This document shows positions 1 through 12,083 of a stretch of 64,000 bases of DNA, one piece after another. The translations under genes were made by a program, and so were the position numbers. The DNA comes from Fallopia convolvulus. Taxonomy: Eukaryota; Streptophyta; Magnoliopsida; Caryophyllales; Polygonaceae. The stretch's first letter is position 1. The number at the start of each line of letters is the position of its first letter. The stretch covers positions 13,927,699 to 13,991,698 of the forward strand of contig OZ024735.1 of assembly GCA_964016875.1 (NCBI GenBank), written 5' to 3'. The notes under the pieces are model-generated. The model did not search any database and had not been told where the DNA came from. It saw nothing but the letters and a program-made list of their open reading frames with translations.

Positions 1-2650
1 CAATTTTACAACATTGGGTATTACCGCCAGTGACCTCGGACTTTCCCGTCCAAAGTCACCCAAGGCTTTTAGAATGATATTGAACTCATACAAATGCGGA
101 AAATTAACATAAATGTTACATAAATAAACGGATGCTCACGAATGAGACTTGATTCTTTAATTGAAGATGAAAATGACTAAAGGCGGAATTTTATTTATAA
201 GAACTTTCGTTCATTACATTGAGGGTCGTTTTACAAAAGAGGTAGCAGCGGAAAGTAAAGCCGTTTAAAAAGGGTTTAAAATACATAATCTAAAATTTAC
301 AAGAATGTTTTCCCAAGACAACTCATGTGATAATGATTTTCTTGGTTTTCTAAAAAGGGAAGAGCTAATGCACTATCTTCGGAATGCCTTGCTCTTATGA
401 TAATTCCTTCCTTCCTCCGTTGTCGTCTTGCCTTGACCTTCAATCCTCGCCTAACGTCTCTCGTACCTTCTAGACTTCATCTTCAACACTTTGGTGTATA
501 TTCCTACAGTCTGGCATTTGTCGCGAAGGGCGAGAAATACCAGGCAAAAATGCAGAAGTGGGGAATTAGTCTAAGGAGACTAAGCAAGCGGGAACGGAAC
601 TTCCCAAGGGTAATTCGGTAATTTGAGTAATATCGAGGAAGATATTATCGGGTTGTGTTTTAAGATAAGGTTTATTTATGTGAGGTTTAACGGTACGAAG
701 GAGAGCGTATCTCAAGCGGAGATAGCTCGATAATCGAGAGAAGAGCTACTAGATTGTAGACTTCTTTTAGAATCGAAAGTATGTTGGGAACATTATTAAT
801 TCATACAAGTTGACAACCTCTCGCGCCCTGAGCGTACCGAGAGCCGGATCGATCATTTGAGATTGGTCCGGTTTTGATATCTTTTAAATGTGCATTGGGC
901 ACTTATCTTATATAGTGACGAAAAGTATTCGGTTTCATTAATGATTCTTTAAAGGGGTGGGGGCTAGGATGGCCCGATCCACCAAGGGGAAACCTAGTTT
1001 CCCGGCACTTAGCTGGAGTGTGCTCATCCCTCCTTGCAATCGGAGCGGATGGGATCATGATCCCGAAAGTCGTACTTCAAACACGTAGGCACTTACGACT
1101 TAGCAAGATTATATAGAGGCGTCGGCTATTCCGCGCCCCTTACTAGTTCGTTCGATGTTGATCTCTGAACGAGACCATAAACAACCAAGGCCACAACCAT
1201 AGTAGCATAAATAGTCTTATCAAATAATAATAGCGAACTATACTAACAATGGTGGTTATATCTAACAATAGATATTTCCTAGGTTCATTCGTTACTTAGC
1301 ACACAAGTTGTTCCTAACATCTAGAATACGAAACAATAAAAGGTCACAAGGGGGAATTTCCACTTGCCTTAGCTTTTGCGATTGCGAACGAACGAACGGA
1401 AATCGTTGACTTTACTCGGAGGTACGAACGAACCTTAATAAGAATTTCTTTAATTCTTCTAAAGTTTTAAATATCTCTTATATTCTTTTTTTTATAAGAG
1501 AAATTAATTTCTAAATTATTATAATAATAATTTAGGTGGAGATGAATAAAATAATAATATTCATTATTATTATTTTATATTGGTAATATCCTTGTATTTC
1601 TTATAAATTCTTATTCTTAATATTTAAACATTTTCATTCTTGAAAACCAATAATTTCCTTATTTAATTTATTAAAATATTCTTTTAATTTCACTTGCTAA
1701 CTTCTTAAAATAATTAAGCAAGTATAACTCATGAAAGTTTATTATATTATAATTTACCAAAAGGGTATCTTGAGTTTATACAACCCTAAGATTATGAAAA
1801 CTCTATTATATCCTTGTTGAAATACTCCAACTTAGTGTCATTATAATATTATTTTATTTTTGAATAATAATCATAAAAATACTTAAAGTATCATTTTCTC
1901 GCCAAAGCACATTTTATTAATAATATTATCTTAATAAAATCTTATTTGACCATAAAGTCCATATTAAACAAAGATAGAATATTAATAAACCACTTTCTTG
2001 GAAATTTCCATAATTAGGGCTTTCTACTTACTTTATAAAGTAACTTTCCAAAAAAACTAACATAGCATTAAATTAATCTTATTTATTTTATTCCCCTATT
2101 TATTCCCATATCTTAAAGTTTATAAAATACATGACCATGGCTTAAAATATTTTACTTTAAACCTAAAGTATTTTATTATGATATCTTAGGTCACAAAAAT
2201 AATATCTTTTTATTTCTTATCATATCTTTTTATGCAAGGCATCCTTTATCTCTTAGCCATATTAATAACATAATATATATATTATCTCATCACTACCACT
2301 TCCATATTTTTATTATTAAAAGCTTTTATCTATAGAAATCTCTACACCTAGAGATATGTCAACTAATATTTTATTAATTAATAATTTTATTAACATATCT
2401 ATTAGGGTAAATTATACAAAACCACCCCTTATATTGACTTGTTTGTAAAAAACCACCCCTTATGTTGATTTTTATATAAAACCACCTCTTAAATTAGTTC
2501 TGTTTGCATTCAACCACCCTAACCTTGTTTTAGTTAGTGTTTCCGTTAAATATATAAAAATACAAAAATGCCCTTAGGGTTTTAAGAAAAAGAGTGTATC
2601 ATCTTTTCAAGGAGTACAGTTTTGCAACAATAATTCATGGTACAATTGGG

Positions 2651-2872
2651 TCAATTTTTTTCCCTTTTCTCCATATCAAAATCATTCAGAATCAATGGAT
2701 TTATATCCATAATGGAACTTTTAAAAGCATTAAAAATTCCAATATAATAAACCTCCTCTATATACAAATCTGAAATCCAAATAGGGAAGTGGCATGGAAG
2801 TGCTGGTGTTGGAGCTTGGAGGTGGATCTTGGCAGCAGGCGGCGAGACGAAGCTCGAAAAATCAGATGTCAT
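2651..2872 (-). CDS. Short unidentified ORF inside the MULE-like element
   Basis: This is a 73-residue open frame on the minus strand lying wholly within the non-autonomous MULE-like element. It contains a compositionally ordinary stretch rich in I, Y and F (HFPIWISDLYIEEVYYIGIF) that looks more protein-like than the surrounding AT-rich DNA. I do not recognise the family. It could be a fragment of a host gene captured by the element (Pack-MULE style), a relic of the element's own gene, or a chance ORF. No intron or promoter can be assigned. The other minus-strand ORFs in the element (3223-3549, 3482-3715) overlap the TIR and tandem repeat and are not believed. Confidence 0.25.
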   Translation of the reverse strand: MTSDFSSFVSPPAAKIHLQAPTPALPCHFPIWISDLYIEEVYYIGIFNAFKSSIMDINPLILNDFDMEKREKN

Positions 2873-3488
2873 TCTTGAAGAAAAATGGAGGAAGTTTAGG
2901 AAAAAGGGCTAGATAAGTGGTACTTGTTTCATTTATTCTTTTGAAGACTTTGATTTCTTGTCTAGATTCTATCCTTCCTCATAGATCTCTTCTTGGAATG
3001 GCCAAATGGAAAAAGAAGTGAAGAAGGGGAGGAAGAATGAGAAAGACGCACTCAACAAGATCTCTCAACTGACGGAGAAGACCAACGAGACCAGCAACGA
3101 CTACTCCATCAAGAATAACCGTTGTAAAGCTCTCGCACTCCAAATCCATACCCGTTCCTCAACTTAAACCTTGAAATAGGCATCTTCGAAAGCGATAGGC
3201 AAAACCACTCTCTTTGCATAAATTAAACGAATTTGTGAGCCAAATCGGGGAGGACGAAGAAAATTGGAAAACAGATTGCACTGGAAAACAACAAATGAGA
3301 GGGCAGATGAAACAGATTCAACGAAAGAAATGAAGAAGCAGTCAAACAGGTGAATTTTTTTTCACGAATTTTCGGGTGCAACAACAATAAATGAAAGGGA
3401 AATTTTGGGAGCTTAAACAAACTATTTTGGAGGTAGAGTGGAAACTTATCGGACAGAATTTTCCATTTGTCAAACGCGTTCTTAATCC

Positions 3489-3554
3489 TTATGTAAATAG
3501 TGTACTGGTTTGACAGAATTCTTATGTAAATAGTGTACTGGTTTGACAAAATTC
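3489..3554. repeat. 33-bp tandem duplication
   Basis: A unit beginning TTATGTAAATAGTGTACTGG occurs at 3489 and again at 3522, so the period is 33 bp. It lies inside the MULE-like element, close to its right TIR. Confidence 0.8.
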
Positions 3555-3687
3555 TTGACGGAGAAAGAGGATGGGTGGTTGATTGTAGACGGAACTAATA
3601 TAAAAGGTGGTTTTATGTAAAATCCGATATAAAGGGTGGTCATCTGCAAATGAGCCAAGATAAGGGGTGGTTTAATGTAGTTTACCC

Positions 3688-5625
3688 TGTCTATTATGAT
3701 TATTAATACTCTCATATATCTTACATTATTTCTTTTATAAAAAAGAGGAATGTGCCTAAGTTAATACTTTCCCAATATTTATCCAAATATGCTTAAAATA
3801 TCATTATTATGAATATTAAAGCTCTAGGAATTCATATATGCTTATTAAAAATATATTTCTCTTAGATGGATATGTAAATTAATTTAATTATATAAATTTC
3901 TCCTTAATACCTACATGCAATATTTATTCAATTTAATAAAATAAATATTGTATACATGTAGAAATTATTTTGTAAAAAGATATTAATTAGAATAGGAGTC
4001 GGGAAAATTATACCGAGCGAAAACGAGAGCGGAATGGGCACGAATTTCGAGATGGGCGGATTTTTGGGCTTGGATCTCCTTTCTTCCTTCAATTAGAATT
4101 CTGATGGGCCTATTAGGGTTTAAATGGGCCTTTTTATGTATTTTTGAATCAACCTATAACTAAACAATTAGGCCCAAACCTCCTTTTTCCTTCTCCTTCC
4201 TCCTTCTTACGTGAAAGGCACCAGGGAGAGAGCTGGACGGAACGACGGATGAGCAACAACGGCATCAGGCGGGGCAGGGCGGCGCCTCTGGTGGCCGGCG
4301 TGGCTCGCGCGTGGTGGTGGGCGGACCGGACGGTGGTCGACGGTGGTCAGGCGACAAAGGTGTGGAGGAAAAGGGGTGTTGAGGATTTTTTTCAAAAAAA
4401 ATCAGATTTGGAACAAAATTCAATTTGGGACTTTTAGGCTTGATTTAGGACGAAAATGGATTGAAGATGAGAAGGAGAGGCTTGTGTGAATTTATCTTTG
4501 CCCTTACTCCCTATTTATAGTGGTAATGGAAGCTTTTAGATGCTTCTCCAATGGTGATGTGTAGGCTCCTTGGAGATGGCTTCTCTAAGTAGAGAAAATT
4601 AGATTGGTGGGAGGAAAGGTGGTGCATGGAGGTTGATTGGGTGAAAGAGGAGGTGAGGAAGACAAGTGGAAACAATTGATTCAACATACGTCAATTCAAT
4701 AAGAAGTCTGATTTGTTCAATTTGGGAAGAAGAGGGAAATAAGGGAATAAAACAATAGAAATTCCTTTATGAGTAGATGAATTACAATGGCATAGCAGAT
4801 TGTGGGAAGGGGCATGTGAGAGGGGATTGCAAGAGGTCTCGGGTTCGAGTCCCGACTCTTGCATCCTTTTTTTTACTGAATTTTTATTGTGCTATTTATA
4901 GTCTAATGTACCTCTTTTTATTTAATAAAAACCGAAATTTATAATGCATTATTTTTATTTAAATGCTTTTATCTCTTCATAACCCTTTTAATGCATTCTT
5001 GAATTTTATCTAATTGATTTACTTAATGATCTCCTTTTACAGAGAAAAGGGTTATATAAAAAATATATTTAAGGATTCTCCTTTATAAGAGAAAAGGTTA
5101 TATAATTATATTATATTGGTTTTTAAAAACCTTGGAATATTACGAATATTATACTTATAACATTTTTATAATTTATTAAGACAATTATAAAAATACTTAA
5201 ACTCTCTTTTTAAGAGAACGTATTTAAATACTTATCCGACTTGTTTAATATCTATATCTATACATCTATACAACTATAAAAACTCTCCCTCAATAGACCA
5301 ATAAATGATCTATATATTAAAAATTATGTGTTGAAATAGAAAATATCATTAACAAATATTTGCATAAATGATTTATCTTTTGAAATAGAAAATACCATTA
5401 ACAAATAGTTGGAGTTTGGAATACGAATGGCCACACAAGTTGTCATAATCAGTGCACCATATCATGTGTGTTAGCCTCTTACGTTCCTTCTTGAATGTTA
5501 TAAGAACAACTGTTTGAATTTTTTTGCACTATATTTATTGTAATTGACAAAAGATAGAGCTAACATATAATTAATTGGCTAATTTCAAAAGATAGAACTG
5601 TTTGAACATACAATTTCTATTCTAA
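3688..5625. other. AT-rich remainder of the reverse LTR, no gene
   Basis: There is no convincing gene. 4010-4440 is less AT-rich and, read on the minus strand, holds the segment CGCTCGGTATAATTTTCCCG, which is typical of the interior of long Gypsy LTRs. The plus-strand ORF at 4144-4437 and its shadow are low-complexity R/G/V-rich and unsupported. A tRNA-like hairpin lies at 4829-4862 and is listed separately. The rest (4870-5620) is A/T tracts. Confidence 0.5.
4829..4862 (+). repeat. tRNA-like minihelix with B-box and T-run
   Basis: GCAAGAG (4829-4835) pairs with CTCTTGC (4856-4862), enclosing a perfect T-arm TCGGG-TTCGAGT-CCCGA (4839-4855) with the B-box core GGTTCGAGTCC. It is followed at 4866 by a run of T that would serve as a pol III terminator. 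The D-arm and anticodon arm are absent, so it is not a tRNA gene. It is probably a tRNA- or SINE-derived relic. Confidence 0.5.
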
Positions 5626-6284
5626 CTAGAATGCTTAACCCGTCCGTTGGACGAGGCAAATTTATGTTGTATGTTTATTATTTGACAAAGATATAAATTT
5701 TTGGTAATCATAAGGTAGTTATATTAGCACATTAATAAACATATGTTATAGAAAGCTAATGATAAATTGAGTGACCTAAGCATATGAACAATCACCATGT
5801 GTTTTTATTTTGATGAGATTTTGATTAACAGATGAATACCTTGCAATTACCATATATTGATTATAGATTTAGATATATACATATGCATAACATTTATTTT
5901 CATTTTTTAAGGATGGAAATTGAGGAGTCTTTTGCTTAACAAATGAAAGAAAACCGATGAGTCTTTTTCTTAAGAGATGAATAGCTATCAATTACCGTGT
6001 ATTGATTTTAGATTTAAATATGAATATATGATATTTATTTTCAGTCTTAAAGAAATTGAGGAGTGGGTTAAGGAGATGAATACCTACTATATATGCAATG
6101 CACTTAGGCCTATTTAGCCCAAATATAAATTTAGGCTCATAAGGAATCTACACTCATGAAACATTTATTAGGTCTTTGAGGATAACTTTCAAATAATATA
6201 CACATTCACCTATGTCCACTTATTAAATAAATAAAAATAAACACGAAATCATATCCCGTCCATCGGACGGGTCAAGCTTTCTAG
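5626..6284. mobile_element. Small element with Helitron-like 3' ends at both sides
   Basis: The right end reads CCCGTCCATCGGACGGG (hairpin) then TCAAGCTTT and CTAG (6281-6284) followed by T, the form of a plant Helitron 3' end. The left end, on the minus strand, reads CGTCCAACGGACG, GGTTAAGCATT, CTAG (5626-5629) followed by T. The two ends are therefore near-identical inverted copies. The interior (about 650 bp) is AT-rich and non-coding. It may be a Helitron-like element with inverted ends, or two abutting Helitron 3' fragments. Confidence 0.5.
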
Positions 6285-6462
6285 TATTTACTGAAATTCT
6301 TAATTGTCATTGTAATAAACTTTTATAATCTCTTTATAATTTAATATGAAATTATAAAGATTATTAAGTTCTCTACTTTCGAGAGAAAAAAATTATTGGG
6401 ATAAATATCCGTTTTATTATTATTTTATTTTATTTTATTTTTAAAATTTAGTGGATATTACA

Positions 6463-9400
6463 GTATGTCATCAGGTTCTACCTTGAGGAGAGTTTAAAGT
6501 GTCACATTCAAAGGGAAACGTGGGGCTCAGAAGTGAATTGGAGCATCTTAGCTCCTTTGAGACTCAGTTTTGATTCGAAACTTTTGCTAAGTTGCTAAGG
6601 CCAGCTAATGTGCAAGTATCATCACAGAATTAGAACAAAGTGTTAGTAGCATCATTAAGATAAGGTCAACAATTTTATTTGATGCATTAGCTTGACGCGC
6701 CCAATTCTTCAGGAGAATAGCTAATCTTTGTTTCCACAGTATTCAAAGTTAAAGCAAGTATGTTAGTAACCTATGTCGAGTTCCTGTCAAGCTGTTATGA
6801 TTTAAGGGATATTTGAAATTGTTTTGTGATTTTCTCTTTTGAGAAAAATCTTATGACTTTGTAGAATTCTGGTATGAATTTTTAAAGGAATGTTGATTTG
6901 ATATACGGGATTCATGAATAAATTTTCTACGGCTTTCATAGTGGTGAGTAAGAATGTGATTTGTCTTCCATCTTGATCACATGGTAAGGCAAGATTACAT
7001 GTCTTATTCCTATGAGAATGCAGTAAAGGATTATGTTTATTTTATCTCCCCATCCTGATCACATGGTGGAATAAGATCACATAATTCCTTGGGTTTTGAA
7101 GAATGGTTTCTAGTATAAGTTGATAATCATATAAGTTTCTCTCAAGTGAAGTTATTGAGATTCAAAGACGAGAGTTTTCTTGTATAGCAATTGCTATATC
7201 AGCTACTTTGTAAAAATCCTTTAAGTTAGTATATCCTTGGTATCCTATACCATTTAAGGAGTATGGTCAAACTTCCTAAAACAGCTCGATTATAAGTAAA
7301 GAAATTTGGTAAGATTCTTTACAAATCTGTGTTGGTGTCTGAAGAGCATGGAGTAACTCCGTACTTCTCTAAAAGTTTGGGATTGTTTTCAGTCAACGAT
7401 TATTGGAATTCTCTAAGCAGTTTGCTAGTAGTTCATCTTGGTTGACGTCATGACCTAAGAAAGTCATTGCCTTTTTAGCGGAATTGTCCTTGAAAGTAAG
7501 TTGATATGGACTCTTGGGATGGAACCCTTTCTAAAGAATGATATTGTAGTAATCCTTTCTTTGGAGTAAAGGATGTACTAGTAATTTCTCCATTAGTTGT
7601 TATTTGTTTTCATGTTGTCTTGAAAACTTAAATCTTTTTGAGATAAGATAGTCATGTGAGGACTTTAAGTAGAACTCCAATGGGTCTGGAGTTTGGATAT
7701 GTAAATTAGTATTGATATTCAATCTCAGCCTGATAAGTTGTTGGATATAGAGAGTGGATACGTGAGGATATGTTTTTAATCCTAAGAGTTAAGTTACTCA
7801 ACAAGTTAGAATGTTAAGTGAAGTCTAAACAGTTCTTTGATGAAAAAGACTGAAAATTGTCAATGGAGACAATTTTGTTGGAAATTATTGGACTAAAGGT
7901 ATTATTGTCCAATATGTTGGTATGATAATGTGTAAGAGTTTAGTTTGAAATAGTTGAGTAAGATAACTACTTTTGGATGTCAGTATGCCCAAGTTGAGTT
8001 TTAGTTGAGAAAAAGATGTAAAGGATTGACAAGATAGGTTATTATATTGTCATGTGTTGGATAAATCTCATATTTTTGGTTAAAGTAATACTGAGATTTT
8101 ATCTCAAAAAGGAAATTGAGTAAGGATTTTAAGTAATCCTTGTAAAGAAAATAATTTGAGAAGGACTAACGGTTTAGTTTGGATGACAACAAGGTTGTGT
8201 GAATACCCTAGGATTTTATTCAAAATCTGATGACCAGATCAAGGAAAAGTAGTATGAGAAAGTAATATTATTTAAGATCAATGGAGAAGATCAAGAAGGT
8301 AAGACACCGGGATTTGTTATTCAAGATTATGGATTGCTTGGTTTTGAAACTGTTCATGTGTATCTGTTGTTGATGAGCTTTGAAAGCTTATTTCAAAGGA
8401 AGCATATTTATTTTGCTTAATTAGTTCATCCTGGAACAAGTAAATGTATAAGGATTAAGATACAAATTTTTGATGGACTGACATGAAGCGAAATGTCACC
8501 GAGTTCATTTTGATATGCTTAGTTTGTCTGGAATTCCTGATTGAGCATAGAAGACCAGATGAAATGTTATAGTCTCTTCCTGTTTCAGAATGGAAGTGTG
8601 AAGATGTTACAATGGATTCTTGTCATTAGTCGTTCAAGACTTAATGAAAGAAGGATGCAATATGGAGGTTGTTAAGAAACTCATATGGAGTGTTCTTTTT
8701 AATGCATTTATGATGACTTAAAGAGTACATAAGTTAGTTGAGGTGTTCATGCAGGAAGTGTTTCATCTTCATAAAACTCCAGAGACTATTATCTCTGATT
8801 GAGATGGATGGTTCATGCCAAAGTTTTGAAAGAAGTAACATTAAGCTTGGTGGATTAAATTGAATTTTAGCGTTGGTTTCCCTCATCAAACTGATGAGCA
8901 ATGCAAAGAAACAAATTCAAACTCCCGAGGACATGTATTCTGGATTCCACACGAGTTGGAATGGTTGTTTGAGTTTGAGTGGATTCACATACAAGAATTT
9001 TGATTTCACGATAAAGAAAATAACTCTTTTTGAGGCTTGGTAAGGCTGGAAGTGTTGGTTGTCAATTTGTTGGAATGAAAATGCTGACAAGGTTCTTCAT
9101 GGGCCAGATTTGGCCAAGAGAACAACAACTGATATCGCACTAACATGTTCAAGGGTGTTAACTGCTCAAAAGCAACAACAGTTGTGTGTTGTTTTAAAGC
9201 GTGAGCATGTTGAGTTCATTGTAAAGAACGATGTTTTTATTCTAGTATCCGCCTTGAAAGGCATATTCCACTGGGGAATGCGAGACAACGTAAATGCTCA
9301 CTATGTTGGATCTTTTGAGATACTGGAAAGAACTGATAAGCTTGTTTATCGGTTGGCATTTCCACCTTTAGTGCATTCTATCTATAATGTCATCCTTGTG

Positions 9401-9812
9401 ATTCTTCTAAGATAGTATGCGTTCAATATATCTCATGTACTCAACAATAATGAGATGGATATTCAACCAAATGACAACTGTGAGGAAAGGCCAGGTTGAA
9501 TCGTGAATAAAAAAAATACCTTTGGTTAGGCTACCTTGGCCTAAAAATGGAGCTGAAGAAAAGACTTGAGAAACTAGACAGGAAATGCTGAGTCATTTTC
9601 CAAAGTTAATGAACATTGTAAAAAAAAAGTTTGGTAACTAAACAGTGGTTGTTTTGTGTCTGGTGCAGAAGTAACAACATGTTTTTTAAAGGGGGTACTA
9701 CAAACTTCTGTATAGGTTTGTAGTGGTTGTGTGTGTGTGCTTGTGCTATCCTTCCTTGTGATCCGAGTTCTCCTTGGTTTCGAGGACGAAACCATTTTTA
9801 AGGGGGTACTAA
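6463..9812 (+). pseudogene. Decayed Tekay/Del chromovirus polyprotein body
   Basis: This stretch is littered with stops and frameshifts, but integrase landmarks can be read. Near 8400-8600 is a degenerate zinc-binding region (HPGTSK, then MKRNVTEF, then CLVC). Near 8750-8900 is the catalytic-core trace TPETIISD followed by FPHQTD-like text. 9059-9415 encodes the post-core region. Reverse transcriptase and gag upstream of about 8300 are too decayed for me to place. No 5' LTR of the same orientation is found: the sequence to the left is the reverse LTR. The 3' end is sound, with a polypurine tract TTTTTAAGGGGGTACTAA directly before the LTR at 9813. The element is old and inactive. Confidence 0.7.
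9059..9415 (+). pseudogene. Tekay integrase C-terminal segment (longest open remnant)
   Basis: This 118-residue open frame is the best preserved piece of the decayed Tekay polyprotein. It reads through the region that follows the integrase core in chromoviruses. Recognisable are the HVEFIVKNDVFILVSALKG motif (family form: a DLEF-x-VGDHVFLKVSP-like strand), then a G-x-R block, then YVGSFEILERTDKLVYRLAFPP and a trailing VHSIYNVILV that corresponds to the usual 'VHNVFHVS' segment before the chromodomain. The start codon shown by the open frame is not biological: coding continues upstream through stops. It is non-functional alone. Lineage assignment to Tekay/Del is by motif memory and fairly secure. 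Confidence 0.75.
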
Positions 9813-10100
9813 TGTAATAACTGTGGTTTTTTTTAAAGGATATTTTTGAATTTTTTTTCGGATATCCTTTTTAATCTTTTTGTCCTTTTTAACGCTTAAT
9901 CCAATATTTTTGTTGAAAATTAAATCCTAGAAAATTCTTGGTGATATCCTAAAATCACAAAGAAATGATTTTATGGATCAGTGTGAATTCTAGGATTTTT
10001 CAGTGGAAAAAGAATATTTATTGGATAAGCCGTCTTTTTAATTATGTACTGTAAATGATTTAAAATACGAAACGGAAGCATTAAAAATTAAAGGTAGCGT

Positions 10101-10540
10101 GATAAAATCATGGAAAATTGGTTTTATTGGTCTACATAATTTACGGGACGTTTTGTATTTAGTAAGTTTTTCCACCCGAGGTACATAATTTTACCGCTTT
10201 AACGCAAGTCCCGTTTCGAGACGGGTATTGTTTTTAAACCGCCTCTCATTTGTCTTACTAAAGAAGGAATGTAAGAGATAAAGATTGGAGAGGGGGCTCG
10301 GATTTATGGAAAGAAAAGTCAGAGGATAAAATCATGGAAAATTGGTTTTATTGGTCTACATAATTTACGGGACGTTTTTCGTTTAGTAAGTTTTTCCACC
10401 CGATGTACATAATTTTACCGCTTTAACGCGAGTCCCGTTCCGAGACGGGTTTTGTTTTAAAACTCATCTCTTCTTGTCTTAATTAGGAAGGAACTATAGA
10501 GATTTTGAGGATAGGCTCGTTCAATTAAAGCAAAACAGAG
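10101..10540. repeat. 224-bp tandem duplication within the LTR
   Basis: GATAAAATCATGGAAAATTG starts both copies (10101 and 10325). The copies share the central ATTTACGGGACG and TACCGCTTTAACGC blocks and diverge gradually towards the 3' side, ending near 10510-10540. Confidence 0.8.
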
Positions 10541-11842
10541 GAGATGGTTTGGACAACGACAACTCGGGATAAAGAGTCTTCACCGCCGACGATTTTCCTC
10601 TGCTCCGTCCATCTTCTTCTTCCACCTCCTATCATCTTCTTCCCTTCTTCCTTTGTGAGCTTGGGCTGCTGCAAAAGTGAAAAAAAACCAGAACCATGAG
10701 AGAATTAGGAGGAACGACGGACTCGGAGAGCTAGGATTCGAATTCTTCATCGTTGTTGCCTCGCCAAGCGACGTCGCCGACACCGCTAGCTCCTCCGACC
10801 ACCACCCACTGCGAGAGCTGCCGCTGGGCAATACTCGACCATCCTTGGGCTTGGGGATCGAGCCACTATCGAGCCAAACGAGCCATGGGCTCGAGTGAAG
10901 GTATATACGATCGAAATTAATTAGCGGGTTGGTTGCAAAGCCACCGTAAGGGCCTTTTGGTTCCACTTTGCTAATTAAATTTATGGTTTTTATAATTTTG
11001 ACGTCGATATGGTCTCACAGGTTCAAACCGCTCGAGAAACGGACGTCAGGATCTTCAGTTATAGCGAATACAAGTTTTGACACCGATTGGCAGGTAAAGG
11101 ACTTCGGATAATTACTCGAGATTCGTTGTTAATCCGTTTGATCCGAGATTTGGTCACCTTTAAGAACTGTTGCTAATGAACAATTTTTATTTATAAAATT
11201 GTTTCAAAAGTGAAGCGGATAATTAGTTATAATTCCGCCAAGATGGCTTCTTATAGCATGATAACTAAAGATTTATTATATATCGATATTCGGAAATTAA
11301 ATCGTTTATCGATTAGGAAGTTGTAGAATTTGAGTATACAACTAAGAAGTGTTTCCGTGAGCTCGTTGTTGAGAAATCCTTTTGTTATATTTGGCAGAAG
11401 GGTGATAAAGATTACTGTTGGAATTGCCAAAGACGTTGAACACGCCTTCTAAGGCAAGTGGACGATTCTCTCTTGCGTTATTGTTATTAAATGAGGAATT
11501 GAATGCCATTTAATATTTGCATTGGAAACAACTTGTATGATTAATAAAATATGATAGGTTGTTGTTTTGTTAGAAATAATGACCATATTGTTATTCATTC
11601 AGTTTCGCGCTAGAACTGGATTTAGGTCCGTTGTATGTGACCTTGTATGTTTAGTTGTCTCATGCTGAGACATTGATATGGATTAACTTAGTTCAGGGAT
11701 GTGAGCTTAGTCTCGGAAGCATCTCTTTAAAACTCGTATTAGGCAGTATCAATATTGATTCCCTAATACTTAGGTCATGACCATGGCCCGCTCTACGCTT
11801 GAGGGGTGACTATGCACTCTAGCTAAGTGCATTTATTAATAG

Positions 11843-12083
11843 GTGTTGGTAGTAGATTATGGATGAAACAGGCCCTCTAATCTCTCCATCATTGGGACCC
11901 GTACTATTCGTTGTTCAAGGATGAAACATGACCTCTGACCTCGATAGTATTGTGTTCCATTCAATATGTGTTGGTAGTAGATTATGGATGAAACATGCCC
12001 TCTAATCTCTCCATAATTGGGACCCGTGCTATTCGTTTTCAAGGATGAAACAGGCCCTCTGACCTCGATAGTATTGTGTTCCA
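11843..12083. repeat. 125-bp tandem duplication within the LTR
   Basis: GTGTTGGTAGTAGATTATGG begins both units (11843 and 11968). Within each unit the phrase 'aaggatgaaaca' recurs, giving a nested short repeat. The second unit ends near the phrase GTATTGTGTTCCACC. Confidence 0.8.

Larger units (their letters stand above)
2405..3687. mobile_element. Non-autonomous MULE-like element, 1283 bp with long TIRs
   Basis: The left terminus starts GGGTAAATTATAC and continues with repeated ACCACCCCTTA-type blocks. The right terminus (about 3590-3687) is its inverted copy, ending GTAGTTTACCC, with the same spaced ACCACC blocks. The flanks form a 9-bp target duplication with one mismatch: TATCTATTA at 2396-2404 and TGTCTATTA at 3688-3696. 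Long TIRs plus a 9-bp duplication are typical of Mutator-like elements. No transposase is present. The interior holds a short minus-strand reading frame (2651-2872) and a 33-bp tandem duplication near 3489-3554. It is inserted in the reverse LTR. Confidence 0.75.
1..6462 (-). mobile_element. Reverse-oriented Tekay/Del-type LTR (left end at or before window start)
   Basis: Several blocks in 1-1500 are reverse complements of blocks in the plus-strand LTR at 9813-12974, for example the TTGCTTAGTCT region near 560-590 against about 12490, and the motif around the cytosine-rich 'ggcggtaatac' end. The right end at 6462 reads GGATATTACA, so on the minus strand the LTR starts TGTAATATCC, the same TGTAAT start as the other long LTRs here. 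Its body would lie to the left of the window, or it is a solo LTR; the left boundary cannot be fixed. It is about 4.5 kb once the nested elements at 2405-3687 and 5626-6284 are removed, and very AT-rich from 1440 to 2400 and 3690 to 5600. No host gene is seen. The short ORFs in it look accidental. Confidence 0.55.

Noticed and set aside
4144..4437. 97-residue ORF and its antisense shadow
   Set aside because: Low complexity, no motif, lies in the reverse LTR.
4829..4862. A functional tRNA gene
   Set aside because: Only acceptor-like stem and T-arm are present; no D-arm, A-box or anticodon loop.
1..6462. 5' LTR of the Tekay element whose pol follows at 6463
   Set aside because: Shared blocks with the 3' LTR are in inverse orientation and there is no primer site after 6462.
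10580..10966. ORFs on both strands within the Tekay 3' LTR
   Set aside because: Overlapping antisense frames in GC-richer LTR sequence; no motif on either strand.
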